Positions 1 to 7,886 of a DNA stretch of 64,000 bases are shown here, in pieces. Source of the DNA: Selenomonadales bacterium. GTDB lineage: Bacteria > Bacillota > Negativicutes > Sporomusales > UBA7701. The first letter of the stretch is position 1, and each line of letters starts with the position of its first letter. A program made the position numbers and the translations under genes. The stretch covers positions 33,160 through 97,159 of the forward strand of contig JARKPR010000033.1 of the NCBI GenBank assembly GCA_029975165.1, read 5' to 3'. The notes below the pieces were generated by a model. The model made no database searches. It was not told the DNA's origin and saw only the letters and a list, made by a program, of their open reading frames with translations.

Positions 1-1
1 G

Positions 2-451
2 GACGCCGGCTGGTGGCGGCAGGCCGTCGGCCAACTCATCGCCGCCGCCGCCGACAAAAACATCCTGCTCACGGTCGAAAACGCCCCCAACCCCGCCTGC
101 GGCGACGCCGTCCTCCTCAGGGACATCGTCGCCCCGTTCGCCTCGCCCTGGTTCAAAGTAACCTTCGACACCGGCAACTGGCTGCCCGCCGGCGGCGACC
201 CCTACCAGGCCGTCGACATCCTCGCCGGCCACATCGGCTACGTCCACCTCAAAGACATGATCATCCGCCCCGACGGCGTAGTGCCCGCCTACCCCGGCGG
301 CGGCGACATGGACCTGCAAACCGTCATCGCCAAACTCCGCCAGACCGGCTACCAGGGCCTCTACGCCCTCGAATTCCCCGGTGGCGGCAGCCCGGCCGCC
401 GCCGTCAAAGCCAGCTTGAAGTACCTGCGTGAAGAGAAAGTAACAGCCTAA
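2..451 (+). CDS. sugar phosphate isomerase/epimerase-like protein, C-terminal part
   Basis: The gene enters from the left edge, so only the last 149 residues are present, read in frame from base 2. The protein resembles the xylose-isomerase-like TIM-barrel family, which isomerises or epimerises sugars and related polyols using a divalent metal. Supporting stretches are LTVENAPNP, VTFDTGNW and GHIGYVHLKD, which look like the late strands carrying metal-binding Glu, Asp and His residues. The C-terminus GYQGLYALEFPGG is also typical. The substrate cannot be told. The stop TAA at 449-451 is followed closely by a family A repeat. Confidence 0.7.
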   Translation, partial: DAGWWRQAVGQLIAAAADKNILLTVENAPNPACGDAVLLRDIVAPFASPWFKVTFDTGNWLPAGGDPYQAVDILAGHIGYVHLKDMIIRPDGVVPAYPGGGDMDLQTVIAKLRQTGYQGLYALEFPGGGSPAAAVKASLKYLREEKVTA

Positions 452-469
452 GTCTTGCAGCGATACTTT

Positions 470-652
470 GCTGCCGTTGATAAGCCGCCATCTGCGGCGT
501 CAGCCCTGCGAGCGCTTGCTAGCGTACGTTCCGAGTACGCGCGATGCTGTTAAACTCGGCCTCTGCAAACCATGTGTGCGTACTTGGTCGCGGAGTAAAC
601 GGTGCGGCGCGTTCTCGATCTTCCTTACATCTGACGACTTCTGAACGGCAGC
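470..652 (+). repeat. family A long-hairpin repeat, copy A1
   Basis: Arms GCTGCCGTT (470-478) and AACGGCAGC (644-652) are perfectly complementary. Inside are the family landmarks CATCTGCGGCG, GCGCTTGCTAGCGTACG and CATCTGACGACTTCTG. This copy is longer than the others because about 55 bp extra lies in the middle. It sits in the tail of the isomerase gene and holds no ORF. Confidence 0.75.
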
Positions 653-708
653 GGCAGTTCAAAGAAGCAACGATAGAAAAAATCGCTACTACAAAACAAA
701 CATAGAAA

Positions 709-736
709 CAGCCCTGACAATTGTCAGGGCTGTTTT
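709..736. terminator. bidirectional intrinsic terminator
   Basis: A perfect inverted repeat, CAGCCCTGACAA / TTGTCAGGGCTG, is followed by TTTT on the + strand and by TTTCTATGTTTTG on the - strand. It lies between the convergent isomerase gene and the small - strand gene, so it can serve both. Confidence 0.75.
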
Positions 737-747
737 ATCCCCCAAAA

Positions 748-879
748 CTAACGGAACATAACGACCACCGTCACCACGGCATACGCCAAGCCCCAGAGCA
801 GGGCGGCCTGCACGAGGTAATCGGCCGTCCGCGCCGGCTTCACGATCGAACGGCGCTTGTAGTAGTGATAGCTATACAT
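748..879 (-). CDS. 43-residue predicted membrane protein
   Basis: A short reverse-strand ORF starts with ATG at 879-877, preceded by the ribosome binding site AAGAGGA, and ends TAG just before the bidirectional terminator. The product begins MYSYHYYKRRSIVKPAR, a basic Tyr-rich head, followed by one hydrophobic segment of about 20 residues (LLWGLAYAVVTVVVMF). This predicts a single-span membrane protein with the positive end inside. The family was not recognised. The ribosome binding site, terminator and third-position G/C bias support a real gene. Confidence 0.55.
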   Translation of the reverse strand: MYSYHYYKRRSIVKPARTADYLVQAALLWGLAYAVVTVVVMFR

Positions 880-972
880 ATCCTCTTTCAACTAGCTCTC
901 ACCCCTATAGGAGATCGCCCTTAAGACTTCAACGGACGGCGAAATATTCCTGCCAAATAAAAGAAAAATATT

Positions 973-1002
973 GCAGGATTTATGGAAAGTTGCTGCGAAT
1001 CT
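973..1002 (+). promoter_or_regulatory. candidate sigma-H-type promoter of recD2
   Basis: The sequence GCAGGATTT (973-981), then 12 bases, then TGCGAATCT (994-1002) follows the sigma-H pattern RnAGGAWWW-n11/12-RnnGAATww except for T at the first R of the -10. It ends 34 bases before the recD2 start. No sigma-A promoter was seen nearby. Confidence 0.4.
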
Positions 1003-1036
1003 ATAGAACTGTTGTTTGGGTGGGAGGAGGCAGGCC

Positions 1037-3196
1037 ATGGAAACGCTCACCGGCACGGTCGACAGCATCGTCTTTCAAAGCGGCAGCGGCAATTTCGCCG
1101 TCTTCCGCCTCGTTCCCGCGCGCGAATCCGCCCCCGTCACCGTCGTCGGCAACATCCCCGTCCCCCTCGTCGGCGAAGAAATCGAACTCGGCGGCCAATG
1201 GGTCGAACACAGCCGCTTCGGGCGGCAGTTCAAAGCCGCCGCCTGCCGGCGCATGGCCCCCGCCACCGTCAAAGGCATCGAACGCTTCCTCGCCTCCGGC
1301 GCCATCAGGGGCATCGGCCCGGCCACCGCCGCCCGCCTCGTCGCCCGCTTCGGCGACCGCACCCTGGAAATGCTCGAAAACTACCCCCATCGCCTCAGCG
1401 AAGTCGCCGGCATCGGCGCCAAAAAAGCGGCCGTCATCCGCGCCTCCTACGCCGAACGCTCCGAACTCAGGGAAATCGTCCTCTTCCTCGAAACCCACGG
1501 CGTAAGCGGCGTTTACGCCACCAGGATATACAAACACTACGGCGCCGCCGCCCTCGAAGTCCTGCGCGCCAGCCCCTACCGGCTCGCCGCCGAAGTCGAC
1601 GGCATCGGCTTCCGCACCGCCGACCACATCGCCCTCGCCCTCGGCCGGGACACCAGCCACCCCGACCGGCTGGCCGCCGGCATCGAATTCGCCCTCCTCC
1701 AGACCGCCCAGGCCGGCCACTGCTGCCTGCCGGAAGAAACCCTCGTCCACGAAGCCGCCAAACTGCTCGGCGCCGACCGCCTCGCCATCGCCGACAGCCT
1801 CGCCGGCCTCATCCGCGACAACGCCCTCCACACCGAAGACAGCCAGGGCGCCACCCTCATCTACCCCGGCCTCCTCTACCACGCCGAGACCCAGGTCGCC
1901 GCCCGTCTGCGGCGCCTCCAGACAAGAGCCGTGCCGGCGCGGAGCGCCGACGCCGAACAAGCCGTCGCCGCCTGGGAAGACCAGGAGGGGGTCACCCTCG
2001 CCGCCGCCCAGCGCGAAGCCGTCGCCGCCGCCCTCCGCCACGGCGTCCTCGTCCTCACCGGCGGGCCGGGCACAGGCAAAACCGTCACCGTCAAAGGCAT
2101 CCTCGCCGTCCTTGCCGAGCAAGGCTTCAAAATCCTCCTCGGCGCGCCCACCGGCCGGGCCGCCAAACGCCTCAGCGAAGCCTGCGGCCGCGAAGCCGCC
2201 ACCATCCACCGCCTGCTCGAAGCCACCGGCGGCCGCGAAGGTGCGCCCCTCTTCATGCGCGACGACCGCACCCCCATCGATGCCGACGTCGTCATCATCG
2301 ACGAAGCCTCCATGATCGACATAACCCTCATGCACTACTTCCTGCGGGCCGTCCCCGAAGGCTGCCGCGTCGTCCTCGTCGGCGACGTCGACCAACTGCC
2401 GGCCGTCGGGCCCGGCTCCGTCCTCAAAGACATCATCCGCTCCGGCGCCTTTCCCGTCGTCCGCCTCAGCGAAGTCTTCCGCCAGGCCGGCGAAAGCATC
2501 ATCGTCATCAACGCCCACCGCATCAACCGCGGCCTCTTCCCCGACGTCCGCTCCAACGCCGACTTCCAATTCCGCGAACTCGCCGACGAAACCGCCGTCG
2601 CCGACGCCGTCGTCCGCCTCTGCGGCCAAGAGCTCCCCGCCGCCGGCTACGACCCCCTCACCGACATCCAAATCCTCTCGCCCATGCACCGCCAGCACTG
2701 CGGCGTCGAAAACCTCAACCGCCTCCTCCAGGCCGCCCTCAACCCCCCCGACCCCGCCCGGCCGCCGGTCGGCGGCGGTACCGCCGCCTTCCGCCTCGGC
2801 GACAAAGTCATGCAGACCCGCAACAACTACAACAAAGGCGTCTTCAACGGCGACATCGGCTTCATCGTCGGCGCCGACAACGGCATCGCCCTCGTCCGCT
2901 ACCCCGACGGCGACATCCTCTACGAGCGGGGCGAACTCGACGAACTCATCCTCGCCTACGCCATGAGCGTCCACAAAAGCCAGGGCAGCGAATACCCCGT
3001 CGTCGTCATGCCCCTCGTCGCCGGCCACTACATAATGCTCCAGCGCAACCTCCTCTACACCGCCGTCACCCGCGCCAAACAGCGCGTCATCCTCCTCGGC
3101 GCCAAAGCCGCCCTCCACACCGCCCTCGCCAACGACCGCACCCGGCGGCGCTACACCCTCCTCGCCGAACGGCTCCGAGGTGAGGACCTGTGCTGA
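1037..3196 (+). CDS. recD2: RecD2-type ATP-dependent DNA helicase
   Basis: A 719-residue superfamily 1B helicase expected to unwind DNA 5' to 3' in repair without RecBC. The N-terminal part has helix-hairpin-helix repeats (IRGIGPATAARLV, VAGIGAKKAA). The motor shows Walker A GGPGTGKT at about residue 342, Walker B VIIDEASMID, motif GDVDQLPAVGPGSV and the UvrD-like C-terminal motif SVHKSQGSEYP. The ATG at 1037 was chosen because GGGAGGAGG lies six bases upstream; an earlier in-frame codon at 1016 has no such site. Its stop overlaps the comF start. Confidence 0.95.
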   Translation: METLTGTVDSIVFQSGSGNFAVFRLVPARESAPVTVVGNIPVPLVGEEIELGGQWVEHSRFGRQFKAAACRRMAPATVKGIERFLASGAIRGIGPATAARLVARFGDRTLEMLENYPHRLSEVAGIGAKKAAVIRASYAERSELREIVLFLETHGVSGVYATRIYKHYGAAALEVLRASPYRLAAEVDGIGFRTADHIALALGRDTSHPDRLAAGIEFALLQTAQAGHCCLPEETLVHEAAKLLGADRLAIADSLAGLIRDNALHTEDSQGATLIYPGLLYHAETQVAARLRRLQTRAVPARSADAEQAVAAWEDQEGVTLAAAQREAVAAALRHGVLVLTGGPGTGKTVTVKGILAVLAEQGFKILLGAPTGRAAKRLSEACGREAATIHRLLEATGGREGAPLFMRDDRTPIDADVVIIDEASMIDITLMHYFLRAVPEGCRVVLVGDVDQLPAVGPGSVLKDIIRSGAFPVVRLSEVFRQAGESIIVINAHRINRGLFPDVRSNADFQFRELADETAVADAVVRLCGQELPAAGYDPLTDIQILSPMHRQHCGVENLNRLLQAALNPPDPARPPVGGGTAAFRLGDKVMQTRNNYNKGVFNGDIGFIVGADNGIALVRYPDGDILYERGELDELILAYAMSVHKSQGSEYPVVVMPLVAGHYIMLQRNLLYTAVTRAKQRVILLGAKAALHTALANDRTRRRYTLLAERLRGEDLC

Positions 3197-3855
3197 AAGA
3201 CTGGTGGGCCGCCCTCCTCGACATCATCTACCCGCCCCGCTGTCCCGTCTGCCGGCGGCCGGTAGATCGCGGCGGCGCCTGGTGCCCCGTCTGCCTCGCC
3301 GCTAATTTGGCCGAACGCGAGCTCAACCTCGCCGGCCGGCGCATCGCCTTCCTCGCCTCCTGCTGCGTCCTGTGCGACTACGCCGGCGGCGTCAAAAAAC
3401 TCATCCACGCCCTCAAGTTCCGCGGCGACAGCCATGCCGCCGCCTCCTTGGCCTGGCTGCTGGCCGCGCGGCTTGACGCCCGCCGCTTTGCCGCCGTCCA
3501 GGCCGTCGTCCCCGTTCCCCTGCACCCCGGCCGCCGGGCCGAACGCGGCTACGACCAGACCGCCCTCATCTTCCGCGCCTGGGCCGAGCGGCAGGGCTGG
3601 CCGTGGCATGACGCCCTCGCCCGCACCCGGCCCACCGCCCCCCAGTGGGAACTCGCCCCGGCCGCCCGCCGTCGCAACATCCGCGGCGCCTTCGCTGTAA
3701 CCAGCCCCCACCTCATCGCCGGCAAAACCATCCTGCTTGTCGACGACATCGTCACCACCGGCATCACCATGAGCGAATGCGCCAAAATGTTAAAGAGGGT
3801 AGGGGCCGCGAAAGTAATCGGCTTAGCATTAGCTTCATCCGATTACGGCCGTTGA
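3190..3855 (+). CDS. comF: ComF family phosphoribosyltransferase-like protein
   Basis: A 221-residue ComFC-type protein, associated in other bacteria with natural transformation and probably acting on incoming single-stranded DNA. The N-terminus holds a four-cysteine zinc finger (CPVCRRPV then CPVCLAANL), and the C-terminus has the phosphoribosyltransferase signature LLVDDIVTTGITMSE. The GTG start overlaps the recD2 stop by seven bases, which suggests translational coupling. The last residues and the stop (GGC CGT TGA) fall in a family A repeat end, so the native C-terminus may have been replaced. Confidence 0.9.
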   Translation: MLKDWWAALLDIIYPPRCPVCRRPVDRGGAWCPVCLAANLAERELNLAGRRIAFLASCCVLCDYAGGVKKLIHALKFRGDSHAAASLAWLLAARLDARRFAAVQAVVPVPLHPGRRAERGYDQTALIFRAWAERQGWPWHDALARTRPTAPQWELAPAARRRNIRGAFAVTSPHLIAGKTILLVDDIVTTGITMSECAKMLKRVGAAKVIGLALASSDYGR

Positions 3856-3859
3856 TAAG
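3846..3859 (+). repeat. family A repeat, left-end fragment
   Basis: CGGCCGTTGATAAG is identical to the left ends of copies A3 and A7. Only this terminal piece is present. It overlaps the last codons and the stop of comF. Confidence 0.5.
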
Positions 3860-3871
3860 ACCTAAAGAAAT

Positions 3872-3906
3872 ACAAAAGCCCCGGCTGCTTTCGCCTCCGG
3901 GGCCTA
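3872..3906 (-). terminator. intrinsic terminator of the HD-GYP gene
   Basis: On the - strand, GCCCCGG and CCGGGGC flank a 12-base loop and are followed by TTTTGTATTT. The hairpin starts immediately after the HD-GYP stop codon. Confidence 0.75.
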
Positions 3907-4506
3907 GCCCAGCGAATCGATGAACGCCCGCACCACTTCGCTGTCGAACAGCGTGCCGGCGTGGTCGTTCAGCTCGCGGGCCGCTTCCTTCTTCGTCTTC
4001 ACCCAGTGCTGGGTGCAGGGATTGATGAACTTGTCGTAATGATTGGCCACCGCGATAATACGGGCGCCGAGAGGGATATTCACCCCCTTGAGGCGTTTCG
4101 GGTACCCCTGGCCGTCCCAGCGCTCGTGGTGGTAACGGATATACGGAATTATCTCCTGGCAGGCGGGAATATTCTCCAGCATCGCGCTGCCGGCGTTGCA
4201 ATGGTTCTTGTACACGCTCAGCTCGCGGGTCGACAAATACGGCAGCTTCGCCAGCACCGAATTGGGCACAGTCGTCAAGCCCACGTCATGCAGGACGGCG
4301 GCCACCCTGATCCGCTCGATCTCGTCCTTCGGCAGGCGCATCTTGGCGGCCGTGCTCACGGCATAGTTCGCCACCTGCTGGCTGTGGAGGAAAAGGCGGT
4401 TATCCTTCAGTTCGATCAGGCGCATCAGGATAGGCACGATCTCCCGGAGCGTCTCCACGGCGTCGGCGCCATTTTCAACAGCCTGCATGAGAGTGAGCAT
4501 ATACAC
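3904..4506 (-). CDS. HD-GYP domain protein, probable cyclic-di-GMP phosphodiesterase
   Basis: A 200-residue protein that is nearly all HD-GYP domain. It shows the HD motif (VAAVLHDVGLTTVPNSVL) and the extended HHERWDGQGYP signature followed by IPLGARIIAVANHYD. Such domains hydrolyse cyclic di-GMP with a bound metal pair and often control motility, which fits the flagellar block next to it. There is no receiver or membrane segment, so its input is unknown. Start is GTG at 4506, with GGGAAGG about 12 bases upstream; the ATG at 4500 is an alternative. Confidence 0.88.
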   Translation of the reverse strand: MYMLTLMQAVENGADAVETLREIVPILMRLIELKDNRLFLHSQQVANYAVSTAAKMRLPKDEIERIRVAAVLHDVGLTTVPNSVLAKLPYLSTRELSVYKNHCNAGSAMLENIPACQEIIPYIRYHHERWDGQGYPKRLKGVNIPLGARIIAVANHYDKFINPCTQHWVKTKKEAARELNDHAGTLFDSEVVRAFIDSLG

Positions 4507-4642
4507 GGAACTAACGACCTTCCCGTCACATAGTCAAGTATATTTTATTTTAGCCATTCGCGGAAATTATCCTGCCCGCGCGGGAAAAAAAAGCGCCCCG
4601 AATGCAAATTGGGCCGAAAGGCCTAGAAGAATTTGCGCAATA

Positions 4643-4651
4643 TGGTATAAT
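4643..4651 (+). promoter_or_regulatory. extended -10 promoter ahead of the flagellar block
   Basis: TGGTATAAT matches the extended -10 form TGnTATAAT. No convincing -35 is seen. It lies 27 bases before the yvyF start and is the only clear promoter between the HD-GYP gene and yvyF. Confidence 0.55.
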
Positions 4652-4677
4652 TGCCTTAGAAAGGGGAGAAATGGCAC

Positions 4678-5088
4678 ATGAAGCTGACCAACTGCCTCGA
4701 ATGCGGCAACCTCTGTGTCGAAAGCCTTACCAACCTCTGCCCCAAATGCATGCGCGCCGAAGAAGACGCCGAAGAACGGGTCGCCGAATACCTGCGCAAC
4801 ATCGCCAGGGCATCGGTTGAAGAAATCCACCAAGCCACGGGCGTCAAGCACCGCGTCATCCTCCGCATGCTCAAGCGCGGCCGGCTCTTCACCGACGCCA
4901 TCATCTCCTACCCGTGCGAAACCTGCGGCGCCCCCATCACCGAAGGCCGGGTGTGCAACAGCTGCAACCGCAACATCGTCAGCCAGCTCAAGCCGGCCGC
5001 CGAGGAATGGAAGCCGGAAAAGCGACCGGAATCGGTCCGCAAAGACGAGCAGATGTACACCAAGGACATGATCCAGCAGAAAAGATAA
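4678..5088 (+). CDS. yvyF: YvyF-like flagellar operon protein (TIGR03826 type)
   Basis: A 136-residue protein with two cysteine-pair motifs at the N-terminus (CLECG, CPKCM), a helix-turn-helix-like middle (VEEIHQATGVKHRVILRMLKRG) and a further ribbon (CETCGAP, CNSCNRN). This is the architecture of the YvyF family, found just before flgM in Firmicutes and of unproven function. The ATG at 4678 has GGGGAG nine bases upstream. A terminator follows, so flgM can be transcribed separately. Confidence 0.85.
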   Translation: MKLTNCLECGNLCVESLTNLCPKCMRAEEDAEERVAEYLRNIARASVEEIHQATGVKHRVILRMLKRGRLFTDAIISYPCETCGAPITEGRVCNSCNRNIVSQLKPAAEEWKPEKRPESVRKDEQMYTKDMIQQKR

Positions 5089-5166
5089 CCGCAGGCACAG
5101 CCCTTTGGGAGAGAAAAACGGCAAAAACGCGGCTAACGCCGCAGAAAAATTTCTTAAACGGCAAGT

Positions 5167-5193
5167 GGCGGGGTTAAAGTCCCCGCCTTTTTT
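5167..5193 (+). terminator. intrinsic terminator between yvyF and flgM
   Basis: GGCGGGG and CCCCGCC flank the loop TTAAAGT and are followed by six T residues. The same bases contain a sigma-28 -35 element in the loop. Confidence 0.8.
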
Positions 5194-5201
5194 ATCGATA
5201 A
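5175..5201 (+). promoter_or_regulatory. sigma-28 (SigD) promoter of flgM
   Basis: TAAA (5175-5178), exactly 15 bases, then ATCGATAA (5194-5201) matches the sigma-28 pattern TAAA-N15-GCCGATAA at 10 of 12 positions. The -35 is in the loop of the upstream terminator and the spacer is its 3' stem and T tract. FlgM, the anti-sigma-28 factor, is a classical sigma-28 target. Confidence 0.75.
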
Positions 5202-5217
5202 TATAACAGGAGTCTCT

Positions 5218-5241
5218 ATGCAAGCGAGGTGTACCCCGTGA
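5218..5241 (+). CDS. seven-codon leader ORF overlapping the flgM start
   Basis: ATG CAA GCG AGG TGT ACC CCG TGA encodes MQARCTP. AGGAG lies five bases upstream, and the TGA overlaps the flgM start as GTGA. Its fourth and fifth codons contain the putative flgM ribosome binding site, so translating it could couple to or compete with flgM initiation. There is no evidence beyond the arrangement. Confidence 0.35.
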   Translation: MQARCTP

Positions 5242-5537
5242 TTATCTCCGGGAAACAGATCCAAAGCATCATGAAAGTCTACACCGACCAGAACAAAATC
5301 ACCCAAAGCCAACGGCCGGCCGGCGTCGCCCCGGCCGGCAAAAAAGACGAAGTAATCCTCTCCACCCAGGCCCAGGAATTCGGCCAGATCTACCAGGCCA
5401 TCAAAGCCATGCCCGACGTGCGCGAAGACAAAGTCCGCGAACTGTCCGCCAGGATCGCTCAGGGCAACTACAGCGTCGACGCCAAAGAAGTGGCGGAAAA
5501 GATGCTCGGCCGCATAATGGCCGACCGCATCCGCTAG
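5238..5537 (+). CDS. flgM: anti-sigma-28 factor FlgM
   Basis: A 99-residue FlgM homologue, which holds sigma-28 inactive until the hook-basal body is complete and FlgM is exported. The N-terminus reads (V)IISGKQIQSIMKVY and the C-terminal half carries the conserved sigma-binding helices (KDEVILSTQAQEF, VRELSARIAQGNYSVDAKEVAEKML). The GTG at 5238 was preferred over the GTG at 5229 because it gives the usual short N-terminus and has GCGAGG upstream. It is followed by flgN ten bases later. Confidence 0.9.
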   Translation: MIISGKQIQSIMKVYTDQNKITQSQRPAGVAPAGKKDEVILSTQAQEFGQIYQAIKAMPDVREDKVRELSARIAQGNYSVDAKEVAEKMLGRIMADRIR

Positions 5538-5547
5538 GAGGAAACCC

Positions 5548-6042
5548 GTGGCCAACTGGGACAAACTCGTCGCCATACTCGACCAAATGGTCGAACTATA
5601 TCAGGCCATCCTCGACATCAGCCGGCGCAAGCGCGAGCTCCTTATCGCCGTCAAGCCGCAGGAACTCGAAGCGCTCACCAAACAGGAAGAAGCGCTCATC
5701 CTGCAGGTCGGCAAACTCGAAGCCGCCCGCGCCAAGCTCGCGGCGCAGCTCGCCGCCGCCGGCGGCGTGAGCGCCGACGGCCTCACGCTCGCCGCCCTGC
5801 AGCAGCTCGCCGGCCCGGACATCGCCGACCGCATCGGCAAGATCGCCGCCGACTTCGAGCGCATCCTGGCCGAACTCGCGCCCGTCAACAAGCTCAACGC
5901 CGAACTCATCCAGCGGGCCCTGGGCTTCATCAACTACAACATAAACATCCTCACACGGAGCACCACCGGGCCGACCTACGCCCCCCAGGGCAAAAACAGC
6001 GCCGAGGCGCAAGTCCGCAAACTGGTGGACAGAAAAATATAA
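5548..6042 (+). CDS. flgN: flagellar export chaperone FlgN
   Basis: A 164-residue, almost wholly helical protein of the FlgN family, the cytoplasmic chaperone for the hook-filament junction proteins FlgK and FlgL encoded next. Long heptad-like stretches (LVAILDQMVELYQAILDISRRKRELL, EALTKQEEALILQVGKLEAARAKL, split here) and the C-terminal INYNINILTR are typical. The GTG start has a strong AGGAGG site. Spacing to flgM (10 bp) and flgK (33 bp) indicates one operon. Confidence 0.88.
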   Translation: MANWDKLVAILDQMVELYQAILDISRRKRELLIAVKPQELEALTKQEEALILQVGKLEAARAKLAAQLAAAGGVSADGLTLAALQQLAGPDIADRIGKIAADFERILAELAPVNKLNAELIQRALGFINYNINILTRSTTGPTYAPQGKNSAEAQVRKLVDRKI

Positions 6043-6075
6043 GCCACGACAACATCGCATAGCGGGGTATGAGAC

Positions 6076-7875
6076 ATGCGTTCAACCTTCAGCGGCCTCA
6101 ACACCGTTGTCCGCGGCATCTACGGGCAACAAATGTCCCTCGACACCGTAGGCCACAACATCGCCAACGCCAATACCGAAGGCTATTCCCGCCAGCGCGT
6201 CAACCTGGCCACCTCCCGGCCCGAAGTCGTCTACGGCGGATCGGGGCTCCTCCAGGTCGGCACCGGCGTCACCATCGAATCGGTCACCAGGGCGCGCGAC
6301 ATCTTCGCCGACCGCCAGTTCTGGAAAGAGAACTCGGCGCTCGGCTACGGCATAAGCGCGCAAAGCACCCTCAGCCAGATCGAAGACATCTTCCACGACG
6401 ACGCCGACACCGGCATCCAGACCATCCTCAACAACTTCTGGCAGTCCTGGCAGACCCTCGCCACCAACGCCTCCAACGACAGCGCCCGCACCGCCGTGCG
6501 CGAGCGGGGCGCGGAACTCGTCACAGCCATCAGCCACGCCGCCGGACAACTCAAAGACCTCGTCGCCAACATCAACCAGACCCTCGAAGCCAAAGTCAGC
6601 ACCATCAACAGCATGACGGCCGAAATCGTCGCCCTCAACAAACAGATATCCAACATCGAAGTCGGCGGCCGCGACAACGCCAACGACCTCCGCGACCGGC
6701 GCGACCTGCTCGTCGACAAGCTCTCCGCCCTCATGAACGTCCGCGTCTACGAAGACGCCGACCACAACTACGTCGTCCAGGGCGGCGACATCATCCTCGC
6801 CGACGGCAACAGCAGCACCCCCCTCGCCCTCAACAACCCCAGCACCGCCAAAGACGGCGACTACGGCTACGAAGTGCGCTACCTCGTCGTCCCCGGCATC
6901 AACCAGGCCGTTAAATTCACCGGCGGCGAACTCGCCTCCCTCCAGGAGACCAACTCCGTCATCGCCAAAGACTACCTCGACCAGCTCTCCACCATGAGCC
7001 GCTACCTGCTGCAGGAATTCAACGCCGTCCACCGCGCCGGCTTCGGCAGCGACAACACCACCGGCAACAACTTCTTCGGCAACCCCTCCGTCGACTACGC
7101 CTCCGCCGCCACCGCCGCCTACAGCAAAGGCGACTGGCTGGCCGCCCTGTCGATAAACAGCGACCTCTACAACACCGGCGGCATCGCCAAGATCGCCGCC
7201 AAAACCCTCATCAGCAACCCCGTCCAGCAGACCAACCCGGCCGGCGGCCTCGGGACCGTCGGCGGAGCCTATACCGGCACCGGCGTCACCTCTTACCAGG
7301 TCAGGATCCTCACCACCGATCCGGCCACCGGCCAGGTTCTGACCGCGGAATACTCCACCGACGGCGGCGTAAACTGGGCGAACGCCACCCCCGACGATCC
7401 CGCCAACCCGGCCTACTTCACCCTCGACAACGGCATGACCATCGCCATCGCCGCCGACGCCGACAACCGGGAATACGACGCCGGCCCGCCCGTCGTCGCC
7501 GACCTCTACACCTTCAGCGTCCCTCAGGGCAACGCCAGCGGCGACAACGCCACCCTCCTGTCCGCCGCCCTCAAAAACCCTACCTCCAAAACAGCCTCCG
7601 TCCTCGCCGGCTCCTCGCTCGACGAATACTACGGCTCCCTCGTCGGCACGCTCGGCGTCGAAGCGCAGTCCGCCGCCCGCCTGGCGGAAAACCAGCAGAT
7701 CCTCATCGACCAGATCACCACCTGGCGGCTGTCGACCGCCGGCGTCAACATCGACGAAGAAATGACCGACATGATAAGATTCCAGAAAGGCTACAACGCC
7801 GCCGCCCGCGTCCTCACCAGCATCGACGAAATGCTCGACAAGCTCATCAACGGCACCGGCGTAGTAGGCAGGTAG
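6076..7875 (+). CDS. flgK: flagellar hook-associated protein 1 (FlgK)
   Basis: A 599-residue protein forming the first hook-filament junction ring. The N-terminus (FSGLNTVVRGIYGQQMSLD, VGHNIANANTEGYSRQRVN) is the rod/hook family signature. The C-terminus (LSTAGVNIDEEMTDMIRFQ, then KGYNAAARVLTSIDEMLDKL) pairs with it in the coiled D0 domain. The middle (about 340-520) is the variable domain and is somewhat larger than usual. It is cotranscribed with flgL, 11 bases downstream. Confidence 0.95.
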   Translation: MRSTFSGLNTVVRGIYGQQMSLDTVGHNIANANTEGYSRQRVNLATSRPEVVYGGSGLLQVGTGVTIESVTRARDIFADRQFWKENSALGYGISAQSTLSQIEDIFHDDADTGIQTILNNFWQSWQTLATNASNDSARTAVRERGAELVTAISHAAGQLKDLVANINQTLEAKVSTINSMTAEIVALNKQISNIEVGGRDNANDLRDRRDLLVDKLSALMNVRVYEDADHNYVVQGGDIILADGNSSTPLALNNPSTAKDGDYGYEVRYLVVPGINQAVKFTGGELASLQETNSVIAKDYLDQLSTMSRYLLQEFNAVHRAGFGSDNTTGNNFFGNPSVDYASAATAAYSKGDWLAALSINSDLYNTGGIAKIAAKTLISNPVQQTNPAGGLGTVGGAYTGTGVTSYQVRILTTDPATGQVLTAEYSTDGGVNWANATPDDPANPAYFTLDNGMTIAIAADADNREYDAGPPVVADLYTFSVPQGNASGDNATLLSAALKNPTSKTASVLAGSSLDEYYGSLVGTLGVEAQSAARLAENQQILIDQITTWRLSTAGVNIDEEMTDMIRFQKGYNAAARVLTSIDEMLDKLINGTGVVGR

Positions 7876-7886
7876 GAGGTAACGAC

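Noticed and set aside
1001..3118. A 705-residue ORF on the - strand opposite recD2
   Set aside because: Gly/Ala/Val/Glu/Asp-rich composition arises from the C-ending codons of recD2 read backwards. No ribosome binding site or motif is present, and recD2 has all helicase motifs.
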